From Dugong dugon (lineage: Eukaryota; Chordata; Mammalia; Sirenia; Dugongidae): a stretch of 64,000 nt of DNA. This document shows, piece by piece, positions 35,220 through 46,560 of this stretch. The translations under genes were made by a program, and so were the position numbers. Position 1 is the stretch's first letter, and each line of letters starts with the position of its first letter. The stretch spans positions 66,250,734-66,314,733 of the forward strand of contig CM057462.1 of assembly GCA_030035585.1 (NCBI GenBank), written 5' to 3'. A model generated the notes under the pieces. It worked only from the letters and a program-made list of their open reading frames with translations. It was not told the DNA's origin and made no database searches.

Positions 35220-35640
35220 GGGCATTAGGGTTAAAGTCAGGCTGGTCTGGATTTGAAACTGAGTCCTACCACTTGTAAATTGCATTATCTTGGCCAGATA
35301 TTCTGAGTCTCAGTTTCTGTAAGTATAAAATATATCTGTTGCTGTAGAGTCAATTCCAACTCACAGCTATGGTACAGGACAGAGTAGAACTTCCCTATAG
35401 GGTCTCCAAGGACGTAATCTTCATGGAAGTAGACTGCCACATCTTTTTCCCATGGAGCAGCTGGTAGGTTAAAACTGTGGACTTTTCAGTTAGCAGCCAA
35501 GCGTTTAACCACTAGGCAACCAAGCCTTCCTAAGTATAAAACAGAGCTAATAATACTTACATGCAGATAGGTGAGAATAATGTATGTTTGCAAAAGTAGC
35601 TAGCATTGTGTCTGGCAGGTACTCAATAATGGTTATTCCC
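35220..35640 (+). mobile_element. MIR SINE split by an AfroSINE
   Basis: MIR text at 35220-35330 ('tgagtctcagtttctgtaag') continues at 35531-35640 ('aataatacttacatgcagat'), with a SINE between. Confidence 0.75.
35331..35530 (-). mobile_element. AfroSINE-type SINE, long form, with target-site duplication
   Basis: Minus-strand copy flanked by a perfect 11-bp duplication TAAGTATAAAA at 35320-35330 and 35531-35541. Confidence 0.9.
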
Positions 35641-35889
35641 TTTCTTTAGTATGATATACAGAGTAGGTCTACTTTAAATATATTCTGGAATAAGGCAGGA
35701 TATGTATAAACAAACAAACACAGTAGATGCTGACTGTTACTTTTACGTGTTGGATAAATGAATTCTGAGACTAAATTTCACATGCCTTCATGTTTTTTTT
35801 TTTGACTCGATGGCAGTGAGTTTTTGAGTACATGCCTGATACACAGCAGCCACTCAAATGTTGGATGATTCTTCCATCAGGTTTTCTAG
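35641..35889. other. Unassigned sequence, no gene seen
   Basis: Nothing recognisable. Confidence 0.45.
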
Positions 35890-36155
35890 ACTAAAAATCA
35901 GGAGAATCAGATTCTAGGTTGTGTGACCCTGGACAAACCATTTCCCTTCTTTGGGTCTCAGTTTTTTCATCTGCAATATTAAATCACTGGATAATTGAGC
36001 TGATAAGTCACAGAACTTGAGAGTGGAAAGAGATCTTAGAGATCACCTACTGCAACCCCCTCACCGAAATCAGAGCCAGTGAGTGACAGACAGGGACTTG
36101 AATACAGACTCCTAACCACAAAGCCATAACCCTTTCCACTACCATGCTGCTTACA
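35890..36155. mobile_element. MIR fragment followed by a second ancient repeat
   Basis: 35890-36000 is a plus-strand MIR-like block ('gggtctcagttttttcatct'). 36005-36155 ('gatcttagagatcacctact', then 'tttccactaccatgctgctt') is an old mammal-wide relic of uncertain family, L3-like or hAT MER-like. Confidence 0.5.
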
Positions 36156-36322
36156 GGGTCTGTTTCACCTTTTCTTCTATGAAATATTAGAGGCTGAACT
36201 ACTGATCTTTAGAATATCATCCAATTCTGAAAATCAACTAAATCAACAACAGCCTAAACTTCTATTTTTATTAAATACAAAGTGTAGGAGAATAAACAAA
36301 TCTGTCATGTAATCCTAGGTAA

Positions 36323-36543
36323 GAGTCTCCAGGTGGTGCAAATGGTTAAGTCCTGGGCTACTAACTGAAAGACTGGCAGTTTGAACTCACTCAAAGGTGC
36401 CTCAGAAGAACAGGCTGGCACTCTACTCCCCAAAGATCACAGCCATTGGAAAACCCTATGGAGAGCAGTTCTACTTAGAAACACATGGGGTTGCCATGAG
36501 TCAGAATCAACTCAACAGCAATTGGTTGTTGTTGTTGTTGTTT
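36323..36543 (+). mobile_element. AfroSINE-type SINE, long form, with GTT tail
   Basis: Plus-strand copy ending in five GTT units near 36527-36541, the same unit as the RTE 3' ends here (compare 30178 and 41634). Confidence 0.88.
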
Positions 36544-37130
36544 TTTAATGTCTATTAAATTATATAAGCTTTGACATCCCTAAATTCATTGAAAAATTTA
36601 TTTCTTTTTAAAAAATAAATTTAATCTGGTTTGGAGACTTTCCAGAAGTCCCTTGAGGCAACTGGAGACACGGCAGGGTATCACAAAATCAGAGTTGGAA
36701 TTTTAAAATTCTAAATCATCTAAGACAACTAGTTGTCTGCTCTCTTCTTAAACATCTCCAAGAACAAGTATGATGGGCCTTATGTTTTCTCTTATACTTT
36801 ACAGGACATAATGGCTAAAATAGCCTTTCTTTCCATCAAATGCCCCAGAGGAAATGCCCCAGAGGAAAGTCTACATAAGCATAAGTGTAAAGCAATTATA
36901 ATAAGAAAACACTGCCAGATGTGCCTATAAGCCAACGAGCAACAGACATAAAAATTAAAATGAATATACAATATGTATATGCTCCAATTTTAAAAGCTAA
37001 CAATTATATTAACAGTAAATACAGAGGGAAAAAATAATGCTGCAGCCCTTATATGCTTCAAATGTAAGGAAATTAGTACATGATGACTTGCAGCAGAACC
37101 AGCAGGAGGTTCAGACAGCATGGGGTCTTA
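36544..37130. other. Unassigned sequence, no gene seen
   Basis: AT-rich, A-runs near 37130; no repeat recognised. Confidence 0.45.
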
Positions 37131-37139
37131 AAAAAAAAA

Positions 37140-37370
37140 ACGAGGTCATAGGAGGCAATGAGTCATTCTGGGCAAAGCACAAAAATCTGGAATAAGAAGA
37201 CCTGGTTTTGACTCGTTGTTCTGACATTTACTAGCCGTTTGACATTGGGCACATTATTTAATCCATCTGCACCTCAGTTCCTTATCAGAAATAGGGTTTA
37301 TAATGATTTGGCATCCTAACTACCAGGGTTATTACAAGTTTCAAATTAAACGGGAATATTTTTGTGACAA
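37140..37370 (+). mobile_element. MIR SINE
   Basis: Plus-strand: 'ttctgacatttactagccgt', 'tgcacctcagttccttatca'. Confidence 0.65.
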
Positions 37371-37399
37371 CATCCTTCAATACTATGGAACTGTAATTA

Positions 37400-37670
37400 T
37401 TTATCCTTCCTCATCTCCTTGTCTCCCCAGTGCTATCTGTACCAACCCTGAAACTCCTAGACAGTACTGGATACTAACTCCCGGGGTGGACATCCACCAC
37501 TGCCATACCACTTACTACACTGAAATACAATTATCATTTTTGCCTCCTCCAGTAGGCTATGAACGCCTCCACAGCACCAAATATTTCTTATTTATCTCTG
37601 TCTTCCAAGTGCCTAGCAGAGGGTATATGTTTCAAAGAATGCCCCCAATAAATGGCTGATAACTGAACCT
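37400..37670 (+). mobile_element. L2 LINE 3' end, diverged
   Basis: L2-like 3' text ending near 'caataaatggctgataactg'. Confidence 0.5.
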
Positions 37671-37679
37671 ATGATACTT

Positions 37680-38293
37680 CCTACCAAGGAACAGTTAGAA
37701 TTGATCTATTCTACAAAAACTTTTTTGTTTAAATGAAGTTTGTAATGTTCCAAGGATTTGAGAGAAAGGACAGATTTTTGCTCTTATCTTTTCAAAGGCA
37801 ACTGTTTTTCCAAATTCTCATATTTTCCATCTCAGCCTCCATTCACGAATTATCAATGTTGAGCTTTCCTTAAGACATGGACTTGAAAACTTTATTCAAC
37901 AACCCCAGAAAGCAGTGACCTCTCCCTTCACCTCTGTATTTCTAGCATGTTTATGCAGTTTATGATGCATTAACTTTATATTGCTTGTCTAAGAATTAGC
38001 TAAGTATGTGTCTTAGCTTTCCCTTCTAGACAGAGCTCCCCGGGAGAAAGAGCTATTCTTACTCAGCTCGGAGTGATCAACTCTACAATGAAAACAAGTG
38101 ATTCATTCAACAGTATTGAACAAACATACAACTTCTCTAAACCAGAAGTACCCCTCAGGATGAGAAATTTTCTTAAACAAACATGGGGAGAGGGATAGGA
38201 AAAGTGACAAGAATGTTGAGGTTTAGTTTGGGACATATTAACTCTGAGGTACACCCAAGTAAAGCTGTTTGTAGGTAGCAAAATATGTAAGTC
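37680..38293. other. Unassigned sequence, no gene seen
   Basis: No repeat or exon recognised. Confidence 0.45.
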
Positions 38294-38303
38294 TAACACT
38301 CAG

Positions 38304-38460
38304 GTGCAAACAGTAAATGCCCCACTGCTAACCAAAAGGTTGGAGGTTCAAGTCCACCCAGAGGTGCCTTGGAAGAAAGGCCTGGTGATCTACTTCTGAA
38401 AAATCAGCCACTGAAAACCCTGTCACCATAAGTTGGGATAAACTCGATGGCAACTGATTT
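38304..38460 (+). mobile_element. AfroSINE-type SINE, with target-site duplication
   Basis: Plus-strand copy flanked by a perfect 10-bp duplication TAACACTCAG at 38294-38303 and 38461-38470. Its head is decayed. Confidence 0.85.
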
Positions 38461-38682
38461 TAACACTCAGTAAGAAAGATCCTGACTGCAGATAGAAATA
38501 TGAGTCATCAGTATACAGATGTTATTGGAAACTAAGTGAGTGGATACAAAAGGAATGGAGAGAAGAGGGCATAGGACAAAAGTCAGGCAAGAGAAGGGAA
38601 GCCCTCACCCAAAGAACACTTGAGGTAAAGTGGCTAGGGAAGAACCAAAACACTGAAGTACACCAAAACTGAAGGGAAAAAA

Positions 38683-38707
38683 TTTTTTTTTTTTTTTTTT
38701 TTTTTTT
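38683..38707. repeat. Poly-T run
   Basis: 25 consecutive T bases after six A bases. Confidence 0.95.
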
Positions 38708-38809
38708 GAGGAAGAGGGAATAATCATGAATGTGAAATGCTGGTGGTAAGGTCTGAAAATTGCCTTCCTGATGTTAGCAGCTAGGAAGTGACTGGTGGCC
38801 CTGATCAGA

Positions 38810-38960
38810 GCATTTTCAGGAGCTCTGACACTTACTGTGTGATTTGGACAAGTTTCTAAACCTTTAAATCTCAGTTTTCTTTATTTCTAAAATAAGGAGA
38901 CTATCGTCTACTTCTCATGAGTATTCTGAAGATTAAATGAGATAATATAAGTAGCAATAA
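38810..38960 (+). mobile_element. MIR SINE
   Basis: Plus-strand: 'cacttactgtgtgatttgga', 'gaagattaaatgagataata'. Confidence 0.75.
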
Positions 38961-39110
38961 TAATAAAAGTAACATATATGAATGTAGCATACATAGCACT
39001 CCTACCATGTGCTAGACACTGTGCTGAGATCTTTCATACAGATTACCTCACTTAACAAAAATCTATTATTAGCCCCGTTTTGAGATGAAGAACCTGAGTC
39101 TTATTATTAT
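38961..39110 (-). mobile_element. MIR SINE
   Basis: Minus-strand copy back to back with the previous one: 'catgtgctagacactgtgct', 'agatgaagaacctgagtctt'. Confidence 0.7.
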
Positions 39111-39991
39111 TATTGCTTTAGTGAATTAAGAAATGAAAGTTTATATACCTCAAGTTTATATAACTCAAAAAGCTTGAGTATGAAGGGTAGGCAGGAGATT
39201 GGGTGGCTTAGGATTTTAATTGTAAGATTTATTTCAAGATGGGAGACTTCTAAGCAGACTTAAATACAAAAGGAGCCAGAAGAGAGAAAGGCTGAAGGCA
39301 AAGAAGAGATGCAGTTCAGAGATTTAGCCTTAGGCAGGAGGAAGAGCAGGAAAATACAGGTTTAGTTTTAAGTAACTTTGTTTGCTAGCAGGAGAGTGAG
39401 GTAGGTCTCCTCTAATGATTTCTACTTTTTCTTGTAAGTAATAAGTGAGGCTATTTTCTGAGAATAAGAGAGTAAATGGGGTGGTCAGAAGCCTGAAAAA
39501 AGAACAGGTTTGACATAAGACATCACAGAGAATAGAGCAATGAAATGACTAGGTATTGAAGGCCCAATGGCAGCAATCTGTATAATCCGGGGTTTTTCCA
39601 GCAGGGCTCAGTAGAGCTAGTATAGGCAAGAGGAGAGAGGTTAGTTCGATTCAACAAGACTTGGGACTTTGTTCAGATAGAGAAAAAAGGACAACAGGGC
39701 AAGGGAATAGAGGATAATGGCAACAGAATGACTGAAGTTAAGTGGTAGACTAAGAAAAATTAAGCTAGATGGGGAGGAAGTGAAAATAGGTCTTGATGTG
39801 GCCAAAGAACACAACTAGTAGGGATAATCAAGGGCCTGACAGAAGGAGAGGTTTTGAACAAACTTGCATGTCTTCATTTGTAATTCAGAGATGAACATCT
39901 CTGGGTAATAACAAGACCCATGGTGTGATGGTGGGCCTGATTAGCTAAAGTGAGTGGAGATCACTTGAGTAGAAGAGGTAAAGAAAATGAA
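39111..39991. other. Unassigned sequence, possibly old repeat
   Basis: Phrases such as 'aggcaggaggaagagcagga' recall an ancient mammal-wide LINE-like repeat, but I cannot classify it. No gene seen. Confidence 0.35.
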
Positions 39992-40173
39992 GTTCTAATG
40001 TATTGGGAAGAAAATCATCCACGTGCATACTGAAGTCACTCAGAACAAGGGCTGAACTTGGGACAGAAAGAATGTGTGTGCCGTTCTAATGTACTGGGAA
40101 GAAAATCATCCACGTGCATACTGAAGTCACTCAGAACAAGGGCTGAACTTGGGACAGAAAGAATGTGTGCGCC
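39992..40173 (+). repeat. 91-bp direct tandem duplication
   Basis: Units 39992-40082 and 40083-40173 differ at only two positions (TATT/TACT near the start, GTGTG/GTGCG near the end), so the duplication is much younger than its surroundings. The minus-strand frame across it (40036-40377) is not recognised as a gene. Confidence 0.95.
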
Positions 40174-40417
40174 AAGACCTAAATGATAAGAGAAGTTTTT
40201 TAGATAAGAGCAAAGGTAGTAGAGCCCCTGTGCCAGAGAATACAGGGACTTTAAGAAGATGGAGAAGTAATGGCCCGGAAAGAGTGGTTCGTGGGGAAAA
40301 AAAAAAAAAAAAAATACAGTCACCCTCACCTCTCTCCTTTGGAATGTGAGGGGTGTAGGAGAATAAGCAGCATCCATTTAAAAGACTTCTAGATCATCAA
40401 CAGATCACTGGAGAAAC

Positions 40418-40805
40418 AAAAACACATACAATGGAATATTATTCAGCCATAAAGAGAAATGAAGTTCTGATAAATGCCACGACATGGATGAACCTTGAAA
40501 ACATTATGCTAAATGAAATAAGACACAAAAAAGACAAATACTGTATGATCCCACTTACATGAAATACCCAAAATAGGCAAATACATAGAGATCAAAACAG
40601 GTAAGCTGATACCACGGGCTGGGGATGGGGGGAATGGGAAGTTAGTTATTGCTTAGTGGGTAGTGAGTTTCTGTGTGGGATGATGAAAAAGTTTTGCAAA
40701 TAGTGGTGACAGCTGCACAACATTGTGAATGTAATTAATGTCACTGAATTGTGCATTTAAAAACAGGTAAAATGGCAAGTTTTGTGTTATATTTTATTTT
40801 TTGAA
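40418..40805 (+). mobile_element. L1M-like 3' end
   Basis: Plus-strand: 'acaatggaatattattcagc', 'aacattatgctaaatgaaat', 'aatgtcactgaattgtgcat'. Confidence 0.85.
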
Positions 40806-41612
40806 AGTGGGTAGGGGAATCCAGAGCAAGTGATAGGTAGGCTCTCCAGGACTCGGTAGACAGCCTGGCTTCCATTTAAGGTCAGGACACAAAAAATATT
40901 CAGTAAAACAGGTAACAGTGTAAGAAGCAACAGTTTCAGAGAACAAGTGGAAAAGTTTAAGAGGTAACAAACAAGCAGGGCTGGGAAAGAGAAAGAGGAA
41001 GCCAGATCAGCATAGGAGTAACAGTACAGAAGAGCACAGATGATTGGTAGGTTTATCTGGCCATAAGGTTATCAAAGAATTAGTTGTAGCAGTTCCCTGG
41101 TGGCTAGGGAGTTAGCACTAAAGTCTTGACAACGGTTTGGTTAATTTTCCTCATTTACAGATTTTGGGAAGGTGTGTGGTGAAATGAGTTCCTTTATGTG
41201 GCCTTTGGCCTTGGTTCTTTGAAGAAAAAAAAAAAGTTTGAGAGATTTTTCTTCTAAACCAAGAGCAGTTACATTTGCCCTGGGTTTCTACCCCTTGCCA
41301 GGTTGATTGACATTTCCTGGATAAGCTGTAAACAACTTGTGGTTTGATATTTTTTTGTCTGGCCCTGGGCTGCAGCCCATCCTGTGATTGCTCTATTTTA
41401 TGCACCTTGCAGGAACTAATCAATACACTTATGCAAATGAAGTAACTATAACCTAATATGTAAATGCAGTATCTGTCATCTGCCAAGCGGGGACTGGTCA
41501 GTTTGTGGCCCCCCGAGTGGGAGGGGCATGCCTTGAAATTGATGAGGAGTTTGCTTACACACCTACTCCTCACTTATCAACTATCACATCATCCGACATT
41601 TACGTTTACAAC
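40806..41612. other. Unclassified sequence, possibly LTR-like
   Basis: No gene recognised. 41190-41610 has uneven composition and continues across RTE copy 3 at 44073. A 140-codon minus-strand frame (41151-41573) has no recognisable similarity. Confidence 0.35.
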
Positions 41613-41627
41613 AACAGTAAAAAATCT

Positions 41628-44057
41628 GTTGCGTTGTTGTTAGGTGCTGTGGAGTCAGTTCCGACTCACAGTGACACCATGTACAAAAGAACAAAACACC
41701 GCCTGGTCCCGCACCCTCCTCACAGTTGTTCCTATGCTTGACTCCAGTGTTATAGCCATTATGTCAATCCATCTCATTAAGGGTCTTCCTCTTTCTTGCT
41801 GACCCTCCACTTTACCAAGCATGACGTCCTTCTCCAGGAACTAGTCCCTCCTGATAACATGTCCAAAGTACGTGAGACAAAGTCTCGCCATCCTTGCTTC
41901 TAAGGAACATTCTGGCTGTATTTCTTCCAAGACAGATCTGTTCATTCTTTTTGGCAGTCCATGGTATATTCAGTATCCTTTGCTAACACCATAATTCAAA
42001 GGCATCAATTCTTTGGTCTTCCTTATTCACTGTCCAGCTTTCACATGCATATGAAGCGACTGAAAATACCATGGCTTGGGTCAGGAGTACCTTAGTCTCC
42101 AAAGTGATATCTTTGCTTTTTAACGCCTGAAAGAGGTCTTTTGCAGCAGATTTGCCAAACACAATATGTTGTTTGATTTCTTGACTGCTACTTGCATGGA
42201 CATTGGCTGTGGATCCAAGTAAAACGAAGTCCTTGACAACTTCAGTCTTTTCTCCATTTATCGTGATGTTGCTTACTGGTCCAGTTGTGAGGATTTTTGT
42301 TTTCTCTATGTGGAGATGTAATCAATACTGAAGGCTGTGGTCGTTGATCTTCATCAGTAAGTGCTTCAAGTCCTCTTCACTTTCAGCAAGCAAGGTTGTG
42401 TCATCTGCATATCGCAGGTTGTTAATGAGTCTTCCTCAAATCCTGATGCCATTTTCTTTTTCATACAGTCCAGCTTCTTGGATTATTTGCTCAGCATACA
42501 GACTGAATAAGTACAGTGAAAGGATACAACCCTGACACACACTTTTCTTGACTTTAAACCATGCAGTATCTTCTTATTCTGTTCGAAATACTGCCTCTTG
42601 GTCTATGTACAGGTTCCACATGAGCACAATTGTTTTGGAATTCGTATTCTTTGCAATGTTATCCAAAATTTGTTATGATCCACACAGTCAAATGCTTTTG
42701 CATAGTCAATAAAACATAATCAAACACCTTTCTGTATTCTCTGCTTTCAGCCGAGATCCATATGACATCAACAATGATGTTCCTCGTTCCACGTCCTCTT
42801 CTGAATCCAGCTTGAACTTCTGGCACTTCCCTGTCAATATACTGCTGCAACTGCTTTTGAATGATCTTCAGCTAAATTTTACTTGCGTGTGATATTAATA
42901 TTGTTCAATAATTTCTGCATTTTGCTGCATCATGTTTCTTTGAAATGGGCACAAATATGGATCTCTTTCTGCTGGTTGGCCAGGAAACTGTCTTCCAAAT
43001 TTCTTGACACAGACAAGTGAACACCTTCAGCGCTGCATCCATTTGATGAAATATCTCAACTGGTATTCCGTCAATTCTTGAGGTCTTGTTTTATGCCAAT
43101 GCCTTCAGTGTAGCTTGGACTTCTTCCTTCAGTACCATCAATTCCTGATCATATGCTACCTCCTGAAATGACTGAATTATCAACCAATTCTTTTTGGTAC
43201 AGTGACTCTGTGTATTTCTTCCATCTTCTTTTGATGCTTCCTGCGTCGTTCAATATTTTGCTGTAGAATCCTTTGATATTGCCAACTCGAGGGCTTGAAT
43301 TTTTCTTCAGTTCTTTCAGCTTGAGAAATGCTGAGTGTGTTCTTCCCTTTTGGTTTTCTAACTCCAGGTCTTTGCACATTTCATTATAATATTTTGTATT
43401 CTCGAGCTGCCCTTTGAAATCTTCTGTTCAGCTCTTTTACTTCATTTCTTCCATTCTCTTTAGCTACTCTATGTTCAAGAACAAGTTTTAGAGTCTCTTC
43501 TGACATACATTTTGGTCTTTTCTTTCTTTCTCATCTTTTTAATGACCTTTTGCTTTCTTCATGTATGATATTCTTGATGTTATCCCACAACTCATCTGGT
43601 CTTTGGTCATTAGTGTTCAATGCATCAAATCTATTCTTGAGATAGTCTCCAAATTCAGGTGGGATATACTCAAGGTCGTATTTTGGCTCTCATGGACTTG
43701 TTCTAATTTTCTTCAGCTTCAACTTGAACTTTCATATGAGCAATTGATGGTCTGTTCCACAGTCAGCCCCTGACCTTTTTCTGACTGATGGTATTGAGCT
43801 TCTCCATCGTCTCTTTCTACAGATGTAGTCGATTTGATTCCTGTGTTTTCCATCTGTCAGGTCCATGTGTATAGTCACTGCTTGTCCATACGTATAGTCT
43901 CCACGCATCTGTCAGCTTGTCATACTGTGGTGGCTTGTATGTTGCAGGGTCATCCATGGTGGACAGATTTCAGCGGAGCTTCCAGACTAAGAGAGACTAA
44001 GAAGAAGCACCTGGCAGTCTACTTCTGAAAAAACTTGCCAGTGAAAACCTTATGAAT
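41628..44057 (-). mobile_element. RTE (BovB-like) LINE, copy 3, with inverted 5' end
   Basis: An insertion of about 2.43 kb bounded by a perfect 15-bp duplication AACAGTAAAAAATCT at 41613-41627 and 44058-44072. 41628 to about 43890 is minus-strand RTE from its 3' end through RT into the endonuclease. 43905-44057 is RTE 5' UTR in plus orientation ('gtcagcttgtcatactgtgg' to 'gaaaaccttatgaata'). The flip at the 5' side is the signature of twin priming during target-primed reverse transcription. Confidence 0.9.
41700..43870 (-). pseudogene. RTE ORF in copy 3, decayed
   Basis: Fragments of the endonuclease-RT protein: MCKDLELENQKGRTHSAFLK at 43379-43149 (linker), PEVQAGFRRGRGTRNIIVDV at 42850-42659 (RT fingers), and lower-quality palm text further down. 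The first two blocks match copies 1 and 2 clearly; stops and frameshifts separate all of them. Confidence 0.8.
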
Positions 44058-44154
44058 AACAGTAAAAAATCTACTATCCAATTATCTTGTGCATTAACGA
44101 CATATGTCTGGTAGCAATGAATGCTGAGGTGTGAGGCATGGGTAACGATGGCTG

Positions 44155-45027
44155 TGATGGTTGAGGTTATGTGTCAACTTGGCTGGGCTATGATCTATGA
44201 TTCTCAGTAGTTTTGGCAGTTATATAATAACATAATTTGGTAGCTATGTAATGATGTAATTTGGAAGTTATGCAATGATGTGGTCATCCTCCATTTTGTG
44301 ATCTAATGTGGCCATCCTCCATTTTCACATAACACCAATTTTCACATAATGACCTGGTCTTTGGAACTTAACCATGTCGATAAGTGAGGAGTGGGTGTTT
44401 ATTCAGCCAGCTCCACAGAGGTATGCATGCAGAAGCAGAAGAAAGAAAGGAGAGAGAAGCAGCAGAAAGAGAGGAGGCAAGGAACCTTCTAAAAGAGCCA
44501 TAACACGGGTCAAGGGCTATAATGCTAAAGACAGTGAAAGGCCTGGAAGGGGCCCTGCAGCAGAGCCAGCGGCAACAGGCCCAAAAGAGGTCCTGTGGCA
44601 GAGTCATCAGTGACAGCAGAAACCTGCTACTAGGAATGTAGCTAAGAGAGCTGAACAAAATGCTACACTGGCTATGAGCTGGGTCAGTTAGCAGTGAAGA
44701 GGCTGACAGCTGTCCTGAGGCGGGTGAGAGTAGGCCAGCATGGCAGAGAGTAGGGCCTGCCTGCTTTCATGGCCAAGAGGAGCACTGAGAGAGCTGTCCT
44801 GCACTGAGGAAGGGAGGGATGTGCTTTGCACTTCAGGAAGGCCTTCCAGACTTCGCCTACTTGCTGCCTGATCCTGAACCTGAGTTGTAGCCTGTTGATC
44901 CTGATCCCCAGTTGTACCCTGTTACTTCCTTAATAAACCACTTAACTCTAAGTATGGTCTGTAAGTTATGTGCGGCCACTGCAACGAATTATCGAACCCA
45001 GCAGAGTAGAGTGCTGTGGGAGGGACA
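44155..45027 (+). mobile_element. ERVL-type LTR with primer-binding-site-like edge
   Basis: LTR-like element starting near 'tgtgatggttgaggttatgt', with AATAAA near 44932 and an R-U5-like end ('cgaattatcgaacccagcag'). Next to it, at about 45028, is 'cttgtgtcagaattggtaaa', resembling the ERVL internal start. Relative of 28090-28660. The 210-codon frame at 44912-45544 only crosses this fossil. Left edge uncertain. Confidence 0.6.
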
Positions 45028-45169
45028 GCTTGTGTCAGAATTGGTAAAAAGGTTGGAGAGTGGAAATATGTCTGATCTCCACTGCACAGGAATCAGCTTT
45101 GTGTTGATGGTGAGTCTCATCACCCCCCATGAAGACAGACAGGATCTGATGCTACTATTACCATTTCAC

Positions 45170-45350
45170 AAGGTGTGTGCAACATTGGAGTACCTACTAT
45201 ATGACTGGCATTATGTGAAGTACTTTACACACATGATATTAGTTAAAACTTTCAACTTCCTTCATTTTATAAATGAGGGAAATGAGACTCACAGACATAA
45301 AGTGACCTGCCCAGGGATATACAGCTACTTTTTAGTGACAATGAGGAACC
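45170..45350 (-). mobile_element. MIR SINE
   Basis: Minus-strand: 'tacctactatatgactggca', 'cattttataaatgagggaaa', 'tgacctgcccagggatatac'. Confidence 0.7.
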
Positions 45351-45710
45351 CAGGCTTCCTTTCAAATCGAAACCACTACGGTGAAATGGAAAATACTGAA
45401 TTTGAAATCAGAGCATCTTTGGTCACTTTCTACACTGTGAGATCTTGTACGTTTCTTAACTCCACTAAGCCTAGCCACCAAATGAGGTTATCACAAAGAT
45501 TAAACGACAACTACAAAACAAATCTTAGTAGTTATTTTTTTTAACCTAAAGTTGGCCCATACAGGAAGTTAATTTCAAATGTGTAATTTCTTTCTGGTTT
45601 ATTTTAAACAAAAATCCAAAGCTTTTGAATTAATGCTTATAAATTTTACGGGCAGCAAACTGAGGTGGGGGCAAGGACATACAATTTATGGCTCCCTATG
45701 TCCCCATATA
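45351..45710. other. Unassigned sequence, no gene seen
   Basis: Nothing recognisable. Confidence 0.45.
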
Positions 45711-45920
45711 GAGCCCTGGTAGCGCAGTAGTTACAGCGCTCACCTGCTAACCAAAAGGTTGGCAGTTCAAAACCACCAGCCACTCCATGGGAGAAAGATG
45801 TGGCAATCTGCTTCTGTTAAGAGTCACAGCCTTGGAAACCCTATGGGGCAGTTCTACTCTGTCCTATAGGGTCACTATGAGTCGGAATCGACTCAGTGGC
45901 AATGAGTTTGGTTTGGTTTT
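45711..45920 (+). mobile_element. AfroSINE-type SINE, long form, well preserved
   Basis: The best example here. Head 'gagccctggtagcgcagtag', A-box-like region, B-box-like 'ggttggcagttcaaaacc', middle block ('ggagaaagatgtggcaatct'), core, and RTE-like tail 'tatgagtcggaatcgactca'. Confidence 0.95.
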
Positions 45921-45924
45921 ATTG

Positions 45925-46175
45925 TCCCTAGAATCAAGTCCAAACTTCATAGTTTCAAGTCCTTAATACTGTGGCTCCAACCTATCTCTCTAAACCTACC
46001 TCCCACCACTGATTTACAGAAATAAAATATTCAAACCTGTGGTGGCTTTCAATTTCTAACACACATACTCTACATTTCCTCTACTTTGTATATTTACTAA
46101 AATTTGTTCTCTAAGACTCAAATGAATTCATCAGTGTGATGTCTACCCTTGTTTCCAAATATTGAGAAATGATAG
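45925..46175 (+). mobile_element. L2 LINE fragment
   Basis: 'agaatcaagtccaaacttca', 'ctgtggctccaacctatctc': typical L2 3' UTR-side text. Confidence 0.65.
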
Positions 46176-46309
46176 CTTCCTCCTCTGAACTGTTATACCA
46201 CTTTGTTTTTTACCTAGAGTACTAACTAAATTCTGCCTTACAGTTTAGGTAAGCATGAAAATGTTTCATTTCTGCTAGCAGAGCATAAGCTTTTTAAAGG
46301 CAGGTGGAA

Positions 46310-46560
46310 GGGAACTAACATTTACTTAGCATCCATGAAGTACTAGTTACTTTTCTAGTGACTTTATAAATACTATTTCATATAATCTTTGTGACACTTA
46401 ATGAAGCAAGAATTTATTTTTTATAGATAATGGCACTGACGCTCACAGAGGTTAAGCAATTTGCTTACAGTAATAATGCTAGTAAGTGGCAGAGCCTGGA
46501 TCTGAATCTTACTCTTTCTAACCCCAACCCATAGGCTCTTTCCACTATACTCTTCCCAGA
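46310..46560 (-). mobile_element. MIR SINE
   Basis: Long minus-strand copy: 'aacatttacttagcatccat', 'cactgacgctcacagaggtt', 'ctttccactatactcttccc'. Confidence 0.8.

Noticed and set aside
41151-41573. 140-codon minus-strand frame
   Set aside because: No similarity, no splice context, and it lies in possibly repeat-derived sequence.
44912-45544. Open frame of 210 codons, longest in the window
   Set aside because: It runs through an LTR edge and a MIR and has no recognisable protein similarity.
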